Below are positions 28,550-37,512 of a stretch of 64,000 nucleotides of DNA, one piece after another (positions within the stretch are counted from its first letter, which is position 1; each line of letters opens with the position of its first letter). Below the pieces are notes generated by a model. The model saw only the letters and a program-made list of their open reading frames with translations, made no database searches and had not been told where the DNA came from. The DNA is from Undibacterium sp. Jales W-56 (lineage in GTDB: Bacteria; Pseudomonadota; Gammaproteobacteria; Burkholderiales; Burkholderiaceae_D). The stretch covers positions 310,001 to 374,000 of the forward strand of contig NZ_JAJLQW010000001.1 in the NCBI RefSeq assembly GCF_025548535.1. The letters run 5' to 3'. A program made the translations under genes and the position numbers.

Positions 28550-29665
28550 ATGAGAATCGGCATCCCCGCCGAGTCACGGCCGGGCGAGACGCGTGTCGCG
28601 GCGACCCCAGAGACCATCAAGAAGTATGTGACTGCCAAGCACCAGGTCATCGTGCAATCCGGCGCCGGTATCGCGGCGAGTATTACGGATGAGGCGTATC
28701 AGGCCGCCGGTGCGCAAATCGGCACTGCAGCGGATGCCTTCGGCGCAGAACTGCTGTTAAAGGTCAGGGCGCCGAGTGCAGACGAACGAGCACTGATCAA
28801 ATCCGGTACAGTTCTGGTCGGCATGCTCAACCCGTTTGATTCAGAGAATATTGCAGCCATGGCCGCACACGGCATTTCTGCATTCGCACTGGAAGCCGCT
28901 CCACGCATTACCCGCGCGCAGTCGCTGGACGTGCTCTCATCGCAAGCGAATATCGCCGGTTATAAAGCGGTGATGCTGGCGGCGAATACCTATCAGCGTT
29001 TCATGCCGATGTTGATGACGGCGGCGGGTACGGTCAAAGCCGCACGCGTCCTGATTATGGGCGTCGGCGTCGCCGGTCTGCAAGCGATTGCGACCGCTAA
29101 ACGTCTGGGTGCAGTGATTGAAGCATCGGACGTCCGTCCGCCGGTTAAAGAGCAAGTCGAATCGCTGGGCGCAAAATTTATCGATGTCCCTTACGAGACC
29201 GATGAAGAACGTGAAATCGCCAAGGGCGTCGGCGGCTATGCGCGTCCGATGCCGGCCGCATGGATGGAGCGTCAGGCAGCCTTGGTGCATGAGCGCGCCA
29301 AGCAAGCCGATATCATCATCACGACTGCGCTGATCCCCGGTCGCAAGGCCCCGGTGTTGATTTCCGAAGACACCGTCAAGGCGATGAAGCCGGGTTCTGT
29401 GATTGTCGATATGGCGGTCGAGCAGGGTGGTAATTGCCCGTTGTCCGAGCTGAACAAAACGGTCACCAGATACGGCGTACATATTATCGGCGAACCGAAC
29501 CTGGCCACGCTGGTGGCTGCCGACGCGTCTGCTTTGTACGCCCGCAACGTGCTGGATTTCTTAAAACTGATCATCGATAAAGATGCGGCTCTGGCGATCA
29601 ATAAAGAAGATGAAATCGTCGCTGCAACACTGATGTGCGCAGGCGGCGAAGTCTTAAGAAAATAA
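28550..29665 (+). CDS. pntAA: NAD(P) transhydrogenase subunit alpha part 1
   Basis: 371 residues, the soluble NAD(H)-binding dI component of the split-alpha type (as in Rhodospirillum). It starts MRIGIPAESRPGETRVAATPETI and has the Rossmann segment LIMGVGVAGLQAIATAKRLGAVIEASDVRP near residue 170 and the Q-loop-like VGGYARPMPAAWMERQ. With PntAB and PntB it moves hydride between NADH and NADP+ driven by protons. AAGGAG lies about 8 nt upstream. It is separated from pntAB by panD. Confidence 0.95.
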   Translation: MRIGIPAESRPGETRVAATPETIKKYVTAKHQVIVQSGAGIAASITDEAYQAAGAQIGTAADAFGAELLLKVRAPSADERALIKSGTVLVGMLNPFDSENIAAMAAHGISAFALEAAPRITRAQSLDVLSSQANIAGYKAVMLAANTYQRFMPMLMTAAGTVKAARVLIMGVGVAGLQAIATAKRLGAVIEASDVRPPVKEQVESLGAKFIDVPYETDEEREIAKGVGGYARPMPAAWMERQAALVHERAKQADIIITTALIPGRKAPVLISEDTVKAMKPGSVIVDMAVEQGGNCPLSELNKTVTRYGVHIIGEPNLATLVAADASALYARNVLDFLKLIIDKDAALAINKEDEIVAATLMCAGGEVLRK

Positions 29666-29738
29666 GCTCATCACCCGTAATAAGGCTAAAAAATTTTAGC
29701 CAGGATTTTTAGTAAATGTAATTGAAAGAAGAACGACC

Positions 29739-30101
29739 ATGCAAAGAAATATGCTCCGCGCCAAAATTCATCGCGCATCTGTGACCCAGTGCGATCTCCA
29801 CTACGAAGGTTCGTGTGGCATCGATGAAAATCTGCTCGACGCTGCCGATATCAAGGAGCACGAACAGATTGAGCTTTATAACGTTAACAACGGCGAACGC
29901 TTCTCCACTTATGTCATCAAAGGCAAGCGTGGCAGCGGCGAAATCTCGTTGAACGGCGCAGCAGCGCGTCGGGTACAGCTCGGCGATTTGATGATCATCT
30001 GCACCTATGCCCCGATGAGCGATGAAGAGGCCAGCAACTTTAAGCCGAAAGTCGTCTTCGTCGATGGCAAGAATCAAATGACCAGCCTCAAAGAATATTA
30101 A
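29739..30101 (+). CDS. panD: Aspartate 1-decarboxylase proenzyme
   Basis: 120 residues, normal length. The self-processing site Gly24-Ser25 lies in YEGSC; Ser25 becomes the pyruvoyl cofactor. Also conserved are the Lys in [10 protein letters not shown] and the YNVNNGERF and [16 protein letters not shown] segments. It makes beta-alanine for pantothenate and CoA synthesis. It sits 73 bp after pntAA and 53 bp before pntAB, inside the transhydrogenase operon, away from panB/panC. Confidence 0.96.
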   Translation: MQRNMLRAKIHRASVTQCDLHYEGSCGIDENLLDAADIKEHEQIELYNVNNGERFSTYVIKGKRGSGEISLNGAAARRVQLGDLMIICTYAPMSDEEASNFKPKVVFVDGKNQMTSLKEY

Positions 30102-30154
30102 TCCCGACGGTTTACTTTGCATGTCTCACCCAAATAAAGAAGAGAGAGGACATC

Positions 30155-30478
30155 ATGGAAGTTAGTCACACCCTCACCAACCTGATCATTTTTGTACTGG
30201 CGATTTATGTCGGTTACCACGTGGTCTGGACGGTTACCCCTGCATTGCATACGCCTTTGATGGCGGTGACCAATGCCATTTCCGCCATCATTATCGTGGG
30301 CGCGATGCTGGCTGCCGGCCTGACCGAAGGCCTGCTGGCGCAAGTCATGGGTACGGCGGCTGTCGCACTGGCGGCGGTCAATGTTTTCGGCGGATTCCTG
30401 GTCACTCAGCGCATGCTGGAGATGTTCAAGAAAAAAGAACCCAAAGCCAATGCTAACGCTGCTAAGGAGCCCAAATAA
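30155..30478 (+). CDS. pntAB: NAD(P) transhydrogenase subunit alpha part 2
   Basis: 107 residues. Three or four membrane helices ([64 protein letters not shown]) form the alpha-side dII domain of the proton channel. [11 protein letters not shown] is the conserved end before a Lys-rich tail. AGAGAGGACATC precedes the ATG. Its TAA overlaps the pntB ATG (TAATG). Confidence 0.95.
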   Translation: MEVSHTLTNLIIFVLAIYVGYHVVWTVTPALHTPLMAVTNAISAIIIVGAMLAAGLTEGLLAQVMGTAAVALAAVNVFGGFLVTQRMLEMFKKKEPKANANAAKEPK

Positions 30479-31923
30479 TGAGTATGAATCTGGTCACGAT
30501 GTTGTACCTGATCGCCTCAGTGTGTTTTATTCAGGCGCTTAAAGGTTTGTCGCATCCGTCGACGGCGCGACGCGGCAATACCTTTGGCATGATAGGCATG
30601 GCGATTGCGGTAGTGACGACGATCGCCCTGATCGTCAAGCTGAAAAATGAAGCCTTTGGTTCCAGCCTCGGTTATGGCTTGGTACTACTCGGCGTGGTCG
30701 TCGGCGGCGGTATCGGCGCGACCCTGGCGAAGCGCGTTGAGATGACCAAGATGCCTGAGCTGGTCGCTGCGATGCACTCATTGATCGGCCTGGCGGCAGT
30801 CTGTATCGCGGTATCCGTGGTTGCCGAGCCATGGATTTTCAATATCACGACGCGCGATGCGGCGATCCCTTTCGGTAATCGCCTGGAATTGTTTATCGGT
30901 ACTTTTGTCGGCGCGATTACTTTCTCCGGTTCGGTGATCGCTTTCGGTAAATTATCGGGCAAGTACAAATTCCGCCTGTTCCAGGGCGCGCCGGTCAGCT
31001 TTCAGGGACAACATTTCCTGAACCTGATACTGGCGATTATGATGCTTGGTCTGGGTTTGATTTTTTGCTTCGCACCGGGTAACGCACCTGCCTGGCTGCC
31101 GTTCGTCTTGATGACAGCGATTGCTTTTATCCTAGGCGTCTTGATCATCATCCCTATCGGTGGCGCGGACATGCCGGTGGTGGTGTCGATGCTGAACAGT
31201 TATTCCGGCTGGGCCGCAGCGGGTATCGGCTTTTCACTGAATAACTCGATGCTGATTATTGCCGGTTCGCTGGTAGGTTCATCTGGCGCCATCTTGTCTT
31301 ACATCATGTGCAAGGCGATGAACCGTTCTTTCTTCAACGTCTTACTCGGCGGTTTCGGCGGTACCCCGACGGAAGCCGCCGCAGGTGGGCAGGCGCAACG
31401 CAATGTGAAGTCAGGTTCTGCCGATGATGTCGCTTTCTTGCTGGGGAATGCCGAGACGGTCATCATCGTTCCTGGTTACGGTCTGGCAGTGGCACGCGCC
31501 CAGCATGCGCTGAAAGAACTGACCGAGAAATTGACCCACAAAGGCATCACCGTCAAATACGCGATTCACCCAGTGGCAGGCCGCATGCCTGGTCACATGA
31601 ACGTGCTGCTGGCAGAAGCCGAAGTGCCGTATGACCAGGTATTCGAGATGGAGGACATCAACAGCGAATTCGGTCAGGCTGACGTGGTACTGGTGCTGGG
31701 TGCGAATGATGTGGTGAATCCTGCGGCGAAAGATCCTAAATCACCGATTGCCGGCATGCCGATTCTGGAAGCCTACAAAGCGAAAACGGTGATCGTCAAC
31801 AAGCGTTCCATGGCCTCCGGCTATGCGGGTCTGGACAATGAATTGTTCTACATGGATAAAACCATGATGGTGTTCGGCGACGCGAAAAAAGTGATTGAAG
31901 ATATGGTGAAAGCGGTTGAATAA
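30478..31923 (+). CDS. pntB: NAD(P) transhydrogenase subunit beta
   Basis: 481 residues. The N-terminal half is membrane-embedded (about eight helices, with IGGADMPVVVSMLNSYSGWAAAGIGF), and the C-terminal dIII domain binds NADP(H): VIIVPGYGLAVARAQHALKEL, HPVAGRMPGHMNVLLAEAEVPYD and the VLVLGANDVVNPAAK motif. It completes the proton-translocating enzyme in the inner membrane and is followed by a strong terminator. Confidence 0.97.
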   Translation: MSMNLVTMLYLIASVCFIQALKGLSHPSTARRGNTFGMIGMAIAVVTTIALIVKLKNEAFGSSLGYGLVLLGVVVGGGIGATLAKRVEMTKMPELVAAMHSLIGLAAVCIAVSVVAEPWIFNITTRDAAIPFGNRLELFIGTFVGAITFSGSVIAFGKLSGKYKFRLFQGAPVSFQGQHFLNLILAIMMLGLGLIFCFAPGNAPAWLPFVLMTAIAFILGVLIIIPIGGADMPVVVSMLNSYSGWAAAGIGFSLNNSMLIIAGSLVGSSGAILSYIMCKAMNRSFFNVLLGGFGGTPTEAAAGGQAQRNVKSGSADDVAFLLGNAETVIIVPGYGLAVARAQHALKELTEKLTHKGITVKYAIHPVAGRMPGHMNVLLAEAEVPYDQVFEMEDINSEFGQADVVLVLGANDVVNPAAKDPKSPIAGMPILEAYKAKTVIVNKRSMASGYAGLDNELFYMDKTMMVFGDAKKVIEDMVKAVE

Positions 31924-31956
31924 ACACTAGCATAAGCACTAGCTTCAGATCGCGCT

Positions 31957-31986
31957 AAAAACCACTCAGGCTTGAGTGGTTTTTCT
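31957..31986 (+). terminator. Terminator of the pnt operon
   Basis: Perfect 12-bp stem AAAAACCACTCA-GGCT-TGAGTGGTTTTT at 31957-31984, with the T run as tail. Confidence 0.92.
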
Positions 31987-32046
31987 ATTTACGCCACCGA
32001 TATTTCATCAGTAGTTAGAAATTAAAACGCAGATTCGCATGGCCGC

Positions 32047-32787
32047 TCAGTCATTAAACCTGACCGGTTGCATAAACCAGGCAAGGACACCCATGAGCAG
32101 CATGATCCCCGCCAGCCAGCTCAGATTGCGCCAGGGTTTGCCGCCGGTTTTGATGATGTCGAAACTCTCAATATAAACAGTTTCACAAGCACCGTTACCG
32201 GTATCTGTACGGGTGATGCTGGTGCCGCGCTTGAATGCAAAACCATGGTTGTGCGAGTATTCTGCGAGCTGACCGCGAAAGTGGATCTGGTCGCCAACTT
32301 GTACGCTGCGCATGATCTTTGCAAGTTGCGGACTATCGGTCAGCAAATGATTATTCGAGATTGCAGTCTGATCGAAAGCTGCAAAAGCGGCATTGGAGTC
32401 GGTACTGAAATTGCAGGTGAACTGGCCGCTGGAAAAATCGATATCCGCATACGACCCGCTGCGTACGTTATTGCCCCAGACTACGCAGAGGTCAACGATG
32501 TTCAGCTTGTCATTCCATTCGCGATGCAAGTAATCCCACCAGGTATTGGCATCATGTTTGCTGACTACCAAGCCGGTTAATTCATACTGGTATAGCGGCT
32601 GAACCTGGTAAGTGATGCCATTTGATTCTACGGAAAATGCGGCTTGTTTCAGCGGTATTTGAACCGGTTCTTCAAGCAATGACGCAGAGAGTTCGCTTGT
32701 CGGCGGTAAGGCGTGCATGCGCCAGAGCGAGACGCATAGCAAGATGAGGCTGGCAATCACCATCCATTTCAGCAGGCGTCGGATCAT
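32047..32787 (-). CDS. Conserved membrane protein of unknown function
   Basis: 246 residues. Membrane helices at about 9-27 (MVIASLILLCVSLWRM) and 221-241 (LSWLAGIMLLMGVLAWFM) bracket a periplasmic domain of about 190 residues. Recognisable patches are YQYELTGLVVSKHDANTWWDYLHREWNDKLNIVDLCVVWG and IHFRGQLAEYSHNHGFAF...RTDTGNGACETVYIESFDII, which look like an OB-fold-type domain. Two cysteines may pair in the periplasm. I do not recognise a named family. It is last in the strand run kinase, TssQ-like, this gene, with 54 bp before it. Confidence 0.7.
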   Translation of the reverse strand: MIRRLLKWMVIASLILLCVSLWRMHALPPTSELSASLLEEPVQIPLKQAAFSVESNGITYQVQPLYQYELTGLVVSKHDANTWWDYLHREWNDKLNIVDLCVVWGNNVRSGSYADIDFSSGQFTCNFSTDSNAAFAAFDQTAISNNHLLTDSPQLAKIMRSVQVGDQIHFRGQLAEYSHNHGFAFKRGTSITRTDTGNGACETVYIESFDIIKTGGKPWRNLSWLAGIMLLMGVLAWFMQPVRFND

Positions 32788-32841
32788 GATTGTCCAAGCA
32801 GTATCTGTGACAGATCGGCTGAGAATGAATCGGGCTCGATT

Positions 32842-33324
32842 TTATTCCGCCATCACTTGCTTATATACCGGTCCCCATTGCGGGTGGCCGACTTCACTTT
32901 TATTTAATTCGAAACTCGGGTCCGCCATCCGCGCCGAGCGGAATGCCTGCTTGCATGCCTCGATCCGGGCGCTGGTACAGAAAATGAAGGCAAGATATTT
33001 ATGTGCGAGTGCGGCGTCTTTCTTGACGGTGAAGCCGGAACTGAGCGCCAGGGTCAAGGATTTTTCTGCCTCTGTATATTGGGCATCTTCATATGAACGT
33101 ATGCCGGACAGCAAAGCTTTTTCACCTGGCCGGGCGGATAAATCGGATAGGCCAACCTGCGTTTCCGGTGCGGCACAGCCGGCCAGGATTACTATCAATC
33201 CTATGGTGCTTGCCATTGCACTCAGGGAGGTTTTACGCTGGCCGGTCGGCGTATTGGCCCAACGAATTTCCTGTCTATTCGGCGGCGATGCATGCGGTGA
33301 CGATTGCTTAAAATCTGTGGCCAA
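32842..33324 (-). CDS. tssQ: TssQ-family lipoprotein (T6SS-associated type)
   Basis: 160 residues if started at TTG 33324, where AAGGAG lies 7 nt upstream; the longer frame to 33408 has no such signal. A long basic N-terminus leads to a hydrophobic stretch and lipobox LAGC (Cys50). The mature part has a TPR-like repeat: LSGIRSYEDAQYTEAEKSLTLAL, DAALAHKYLAFIFCTS, CKQAFRSARMADPSFEL, ending GHPQWGPVY. This pattern matches lipoproteins annotated TssQ in betaproteobacterial type VI secretion clusters. The gene overlaps the kinase end by 17 bp. No other T6SS gene is nearby. Confidence 0.72.
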   Translation of the reverse strand: MATDFKQSSPHASPPNRQEIRWANTPTGQRKTSLSAMASTIGLIVILAGCAAPETQVGLSDLSARPGEKALLSGIRSYEDAQYTEAEKSLTLALSSGFTVKKDAALAHKYLAFIFCTSARIEACKQAFRSARMADPSFELNKSEVGHPQWGPVYKQVMAE

Positions 33325-34840
33325 CTTTATTCTCCTTATCTGCGCTGACTTCAATATTGACGGAATAGCTATCGTCGCCATTGCGGAATTCAATTTTATG
33401 CCTGCCAACGGCTAGATTTAACCTGGTCAGCGGTGGCGCTACTCCTTTGGCCTCGCCGTCGACATACACCTCACCCCAGGGCGAAACGGCGATTTGCACG
33501 GCACCAACTACCAGAGGGGCGGATGGTGCGGTAGCAGTCGCTGATGTCTTGGTTTTTTGCTGAGGCTTCGCTGCTACTGCATCGGTCTTGGCCTTTTTTT
33601 CCGGTGCAGTAACGGATGTAAGCGGCAAGTTGATAATTTCTTCTGAATCTTCTTTGACCGAGCTGCTAGCCGCGACGACAGAGTTTTCTGCTGCTGCCGG
33701 AGCTGGCAGCGGCGTGGTACTTGTCTCAACTGGTGTGACGCCAGTCGCGACGATTTGAGGTGCCGGGCGCATCCAGGACCATGCACCCACCGCGATTGCT
33801 ATCGTTAGACCAACGGCAATCAGCGCATGATTGATGCCTAGCTTTTTCTGCTCATTTTTCCTGCGGCGATCACCTGTCGAATTTGCCGCCGCGAGTTCTT
33901 TTTCTGCCCCGGGCTGCTGGATTTTCGCAATGATGCGGTCCGCTCTTTCCTTGGATAAAAAGCGATTCAAATCATTCGCCATATCCGATGCGCGGGCATA
34001 GCGATCAGCCGGTTTTTTTGCCAGCGCCTTGGCTGCAATGCGTGCCAGGCGCAAGGGCACATCGGTACGTATTTCTTGTGGCGGGATCGCCGGATCATGG
34101 GCAATTGCATGCAAAATCTGCTTGATACTGTCGCCCTTGAACGGCAGTTCGCCGCAAAGTAGCTGGTACAGTACGACGCCAAGAGAGAAGATGTCCGTGC
34201 GGGCATCAACCGATTCTCCGCGGGTCTGTTCTGGCGACATGTAATTCGGGGTGCCTAGCAGGCGTTGTTCAGAAAGATGGTCGTGACCCAGCGTGGCATC
34301 TCCATCCGACAATTGGCGGGAAGCGCTGGCAATCCCGAAATCCAGCACTTTAGGTGTCGCGCTGCCTGTAATAAAAATGTTGGCTGGTTTAATGTCGCGA
34401 TGGATGACGCCGTGTTCATGGGCATAATCGAGCGCATTCGCGGTACGGGCAATCATGTCGGCAATTTGCTTGTAGCTGAATTGATGACCGCCGGTCATTA
34501 AATCGCGCAGCTCTTTGCCTTCCAGATATTCCATGACGATGTAGAGCAAATCTCCCTCTTTGTCGGCGTCATATACCGTCACAATATTCGGATGATTCAG
34601 GCGACCGGCAGCGCGTGCTTCCTGGATGAAGTGTTTCTCAAATAATTGGCGCTGATTCGACGGTAATTGCGGGTTCAGGATCTTGATCGCAACTTTGCGA
34701 CCGATGAGAGGATCGCGAAACAGGTACACGATACCGACTGAGCCTTGCCCGATCTCACTCTCAAATACGAAGCGCCCAATACGCCCCTTAGGGACAGGAT
34801 TGGCATGTGGCAGGGGAGTGCGTAAAGTATCGGCGGTCAT
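33308..34840 (-). CDS. Membrane Ser/Thr protein kinase with C-terminal PEGA-like domain
   Basis: 510 residues. The kinase domain (about 23-290) is complete: glycine loop GQGSVGIVY, K53 in VAIKIL, catalytic HRDIKPANIF (D149), DFG (D167), and APE-like SPEQ. A single membrane helix at about 334-354 is followed by a Ser/Ala/Pro-rich linker and a C-terminal PEGA-type domain (VQIAVSPWGEVYVDGEAKGVAPP to the end) outside the membrane. It resembles PknB/PpkA-type kinases that phosphorylate FHA partners and trigger T6SS. Its neighbour is a TssQ-like lipoprotein. Confidence 0.9.
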   Translation of the reverse strand: MTADTLRTPLPHANPVPKGRIGRFVFESEIGQGSVGIVYLFRDPLIGRKVAIKILNPQLPSNQRQLFEKHFIQEARAAGRLNHPNIVTVYDADKEGDLLYIVMEYLEGKELRDLMTGGHQFSYKQIADMIARTANALDYAHEHGVIHRDIKPANIFITGSATPKVLDFGIASASRQLSDGDATLGHDHLSEQRLLGTPNYMSPEQTRGESVDARTDIFSLGVVLYQLLCGELPFKGDSIKQILHAIAHDPAIPPQEIRTDVPLRLARIAAKALAKKPADRYARASDMANDLNRFLSKERADRIIAKIQQPGAEKELAAANSTGDRRRKNEQKKLGINHALIAVGLTIAIAVGAWSWMRPAPQIVATGVTPVETSTTPLPAPAAAENSVVAASSSVKEDSEEIINLPLTSVTAPEKKAKTDAVAAKPQQKTKTSATATAPSAPLVVGAVQIAVSPWGEVYVDGEAKGVAPPLTRLNLAVGRHKIEFRNGDDSYSVNIEVSADKENKVGHRF

Positions 34841-34992
34841 GCCTTAGCATAACGCCAAAACAACTTTACTTCCAGCGATGAAACGAAATATGCGGGTGAT
34901 TTGTGGCTTAATTTGTAAGCGTCTGAAATTTCTTGTGATCCGTGTGCCGACTGTTAAAACCTAAGGCGGAAACAAGCAGGGAGTAATAAGAA

Positions 34993-35197
34993 TAGGACTT
35001 ACGCAAAAAAACGCTTGCCGCGATCTGGCATTGAGCCCGCAGGCTGCATGCGGCTTTCCGGGCCATTTCGTGCCGGCAGGCGCATCCAGCTTGCGGGTTC
35101 GTTTCATATCGGCATTCCATGGAGTTGCTTACTCTGGTTCTTCCTCTGTGTCTCGGTGCCTTGGTAGTGAGAGGTTTTGGTTTTTGTGTAAATCCTA
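34993..35197 (+). mobile_element. MITE-like element, copy B (full length)
   Basis: 205 bp. It starts TAGGACTTACGCAAAAA and ends GTTTTTGTGTAAATCCTA; the ends are inverted repeats with 15 of 18 matches. The shared core CATGCGGCTTTCCGGGCCAT, GCAGGCGCATCCAGCTTGCG and CTCTGTGTCTCGGTGCCTTG follow in the same order as copy A. The last segment reads in reverse as the TTKAPRHRG peptide often seen as a spurious ORF in repeats of many genomes. No transposase is encoded. Confidence 0.78.
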
Positions 35198-35228
35198 AAA
35201 AATAAGCCGCATGCAGGAACATGCGGCT
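35196..35228 (-). terminator. Terminator of the ocd-rocF operon
   Basis: On the minus strand a perfect 9-bp stem AGCCGCATG-TTCCTG-CATGCGGCT is followed by TATTTTTTAG. It lies 50 bp after the arginase stop, next to MITE-like copy B. Confidence 0.85.
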
Positions 35229-35277
35229 AACTCTGCTTATTGATGACAACTTGCAGGGATTTTTGTCAGCTAGGACA

Positions 35278-36189
35278 TCACATTCTGACCAAGGTGGATT
35301 TGCCAAATAGACTCTCGATCAGGTCAACGGCTAATACCGCAGTCTGGTTGCGTATATCGAGAGCCGGGTTCAGTTCTACCAGATCGAGTGAAGCCAGGCG
35401 GCCGCTATCGGCGATCATTTCCATGCACAATTGTGCCTCGCGATAAGTCGGGCCGCCCAATACCGCAGTCCCTACGCCTGGCGCGATATCCGGATCCAGA
35501 CAATCCATGTCGAAACTCACGTGCAGATGGGTGTTTTCATCCAGGCCTTCGAGCGCGCTATTCATGACGCTGCGCATGCCATGTTCATCGATATAACGCA
35601 TGTCGAATACTTGCATACCCATTTCATGGATGAATTTTTTCTCGCCGGCATCGACGCTGCGTATGCCTATCATGCGAATCTGGTCGGGCGACATTGCCGG
35701 TGAATGGCCGGCATAATGAATCAGTTGCTCAGGACCATGACCCATCAGGCAGGCGACCGGCATGCCGTGGATATTGCCGGTCGGGCTAATTGTCGATAAG
35801 TTACTGTCGGCGTGCGCATCGAACCACAAGACGCGCAGCTTCTTGCCATTCTTTTTGCAATGCTTGGCAATCGCGCTGATCGAGCCGATGGCTAAACAAT
35901 GATCGCCGCCCAGCATCATCGGCATGTGACCATCGTTGAGCGCCTGATCGACCGCATCAAATACCGCCTGATTCCAGTCAATCGCTTCTTTCAAATGACG
36001 CAAACCATTTACCGGCTGTTGCCAGGGATTGGCGGGACCATGCAAATTGCCGCGGTCAACGACGCGCAATTGCCTGGCTTCCAGCGCTTCTACTAAACCA
36101 GCGACGCGCAATGCGTCGGGACCCATGCCCGCACCTTTGACACTTGCTCCAACGTCGGTTGGAGCTCCAATTAAGGAAATGGTTTTCAT
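35278..36189 (-). CDS. rocF: Arginase
   Basis: 303 residues, typical length. The binuclear manganese site is complete: H97 in GGDHCLA, D124-H126-D128 in DAHADSN, and D227/D229 in SFDMDCLDPD. It hydrolyses arginine to ornithine and urea. The ornithine cyclodeaminase gene lies 18 bp upstream on the same strand, so arginine would go to ornithine and then proline. The divergent Lrp-type regulator is the probable control. Confidence 0.95.
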   Translation of the reverse strand: MKTISLIGAPTDVGASVKGAGMGPDALRVAGLVEALEARQLRVVDRGNLHGPANPWQQPVNGLRHLKEAIDWNQAVFDAVDQALNDGHMPMMLGGDHCLAIGSISAIAKHCKKNGKKLRVLWFDAHADSNLSTISPTGNIHGMPVACLMGHGPEQLIHYAGHSPAMSPDQIRMIGIRSVDAGEKKFIHEMGMQVFDMRYIDEHGMRSVMNSALEGLDENTHLHVSFDMDCLDPDIAPGVGTAVLGGPTYREAQLCMEMIADSGRLASLDLVELNPALDIRNQTAVLAVDLIESLFGKSTLVRM

Positions 36190-36207
36190 TCGGTTATTCG
36201 TTAAAAT

Positions 36208-37281
36208 TTAAGCGTTTATCGGTACAGCTGTTTTTGTTGTCATCGTGCTTGACGCGGCCGTCGATGATTGATCCACTGCCATGCCAAACAAATCTTTAGG
36301 ATTCAGTAATTCCGGTATCAGGTCCAAGATCGGAGAGCTCTTTTGCATGACGTATTTTTCCAGATAACGCATGGCAGAAAAGTCTTCTAATGCAAAGCCA
36401 ACCGAATCGAAGACGGTGACTTGTTTTTCGCTATGACGTCCTGCTGCACGGCCTGCCAGGACTTGCCACAATTCTGTGACAGCAAAATCTGCCGGCATTT
36501 GTTGCAGTTCGCCTTCGATACGACTTTGAGGCTCATATTCGACGACGACATGGGCATGTTTCAGGATATCTGCATGTAATTCGGTCTTGCCCGGGCAGTC
36601 GCCACCGACACCGTTGATATGCATGCCGTCGCCTATCATTTCAGGCAATAAAATCAAGGCATTGGTCTTGTCCGCAGTGACGGTTGTGACGATGTCGGCA
36701 CCTTGGACGGCCTCTGCCGTTGATCCAGCGCGAATAATACGCAAATTTGGATAAGCGCGCAGGTTCCTGATCAATTTATCCGTGGCTGCCGGATCGACAT
36801 CATACACGCGCAATTCTTGTATGCCGAGTAGGCAATGGAAGGCGATTGCCTGGAATTCACTCTGCGCACCATTGCCGATCAGGGCCATGCTGCGGCTGTC
36901 CGGGCGCGCCATGTATTTCGCCGCCAGCACCGAGGTGGCGGCAGTACGGATGGCGGTAGTCAAGGTTAATTCCGACAAAAGCTTGGGATATCCTGTATCC
37001 ACATCCGCCAATACGCCGAATGCTGTGACTGTCAGCAAGCCTTCCTGGGTATTTTTAGGATGTCCATTGACGTATTTGAATGAATATTGAGTGCCGTCAG
37101 AGATAGGCATTAATTCGATCACGCCAACATCCGAGTGGCTGGCCACGCGTGCGCATTTGTCGAATTGACTCCAGCGTAAATAATCTTCCTTGATCATGTC
37201 AGATAAGCGTGCAATCGCTGTTTCTACACTGACTTTTTTCAGGTGGGTTTGCATTTCCTGTGTGCCGATGAAGGTCACCAT
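36208..37281 (-). CDS. ocd: Ornithine cyclodeaminase
   Basis: 357 residues, with NAD-binding SMALIGNGAQSEFQAIAFHCLLGIQELRVYD (about 130-162) and the mu-crystallin/OCD core (FKYVNGHPKNTQEGLLTVTAFGVLADVDTGYP; GVGGDCPGKTELHADIL). It converts ornithine to proline plus ammonia. A Ser/Thr-rich tail of about 25 residues is poorly conserved. It forms a two-gene arginine/ornithine catabolic operon with rocF, preceded by a highly AT-rich divergent promoter. Confidence 0.93.
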   Translation of the reverse strand: MVTFIGTQEMQTHLKKVSVETAIARLSDMIKEDYLRWSQFDKCARVASHSDVGVIELMPISDGTQYSFKYVNGHPKNTQEGLLTVTAFGVLADVDTGYPKLLSELTLTTAIRTAATSVLAAKYMARPDSRSMALIGNGAQSEFQAIAFHCLLGIQELRVYDVDPAATDKLIRNLRAYPNLRIIRAGSTAEAVQGADIVTTVTADKTNALILLPEMIGDGMHINGVGGDCPGKTELHADILKHAHVVVEYEPQSRIEGELQQMPADFAVTELWQVLAGRAAGRHSEKQVTVFDSVGFALEDFSAMRYLEKYVMQKSSPILDLIPELLNPKDLFGMAVDQSSTAASSTMTTKTAVPINA

Positions 37282-37389
37282 GATGTTCTCCGTTGATTTT
37301 TTGGGATGCTGCCAGAACAGATTCGTGGCGATTTCTGCGCCTGAATCATTGCATGTCCTGTTATAAATTGTAGCGAATTGGCCGGAAAT

Positions 37390-37505
37390 TAGATTTCTAA
37401 ATAGAATATATAAAACAAATATTATGAAATATAATTTCTAATTAAGTTAATTTAATGATTTAAATTTCTAATTTTAATTAAATCATAAAATTATTAAATT
37501 TATGA
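37390..37505. promoter_or_regulatory. Very AT-rich divergent control region between ocd and the lrp-like gene
   Basis: From about 37390 to 37505 the sequence is almost entirely A and T, with repeated ATTTCTAA-type words (TAGATTTCTAAATAG, ATAATTTCTAATTAAG, AAATTTCTAATTTTAA). Repeated AT-rich words of this kind suit an Lrp-type wrapping protein controlling both directions. Confidence 0.5.
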
Positions 37506-37512
37506 GGACGTT

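Noticed and set aside
34908-35306. Minus-strand frame with a TTKAPRHRG peptide
   Set aside because: This peptide is a well-known artefact of an intergenic repeat; the frame crosses MITE-like copy B and the rocF terminator.
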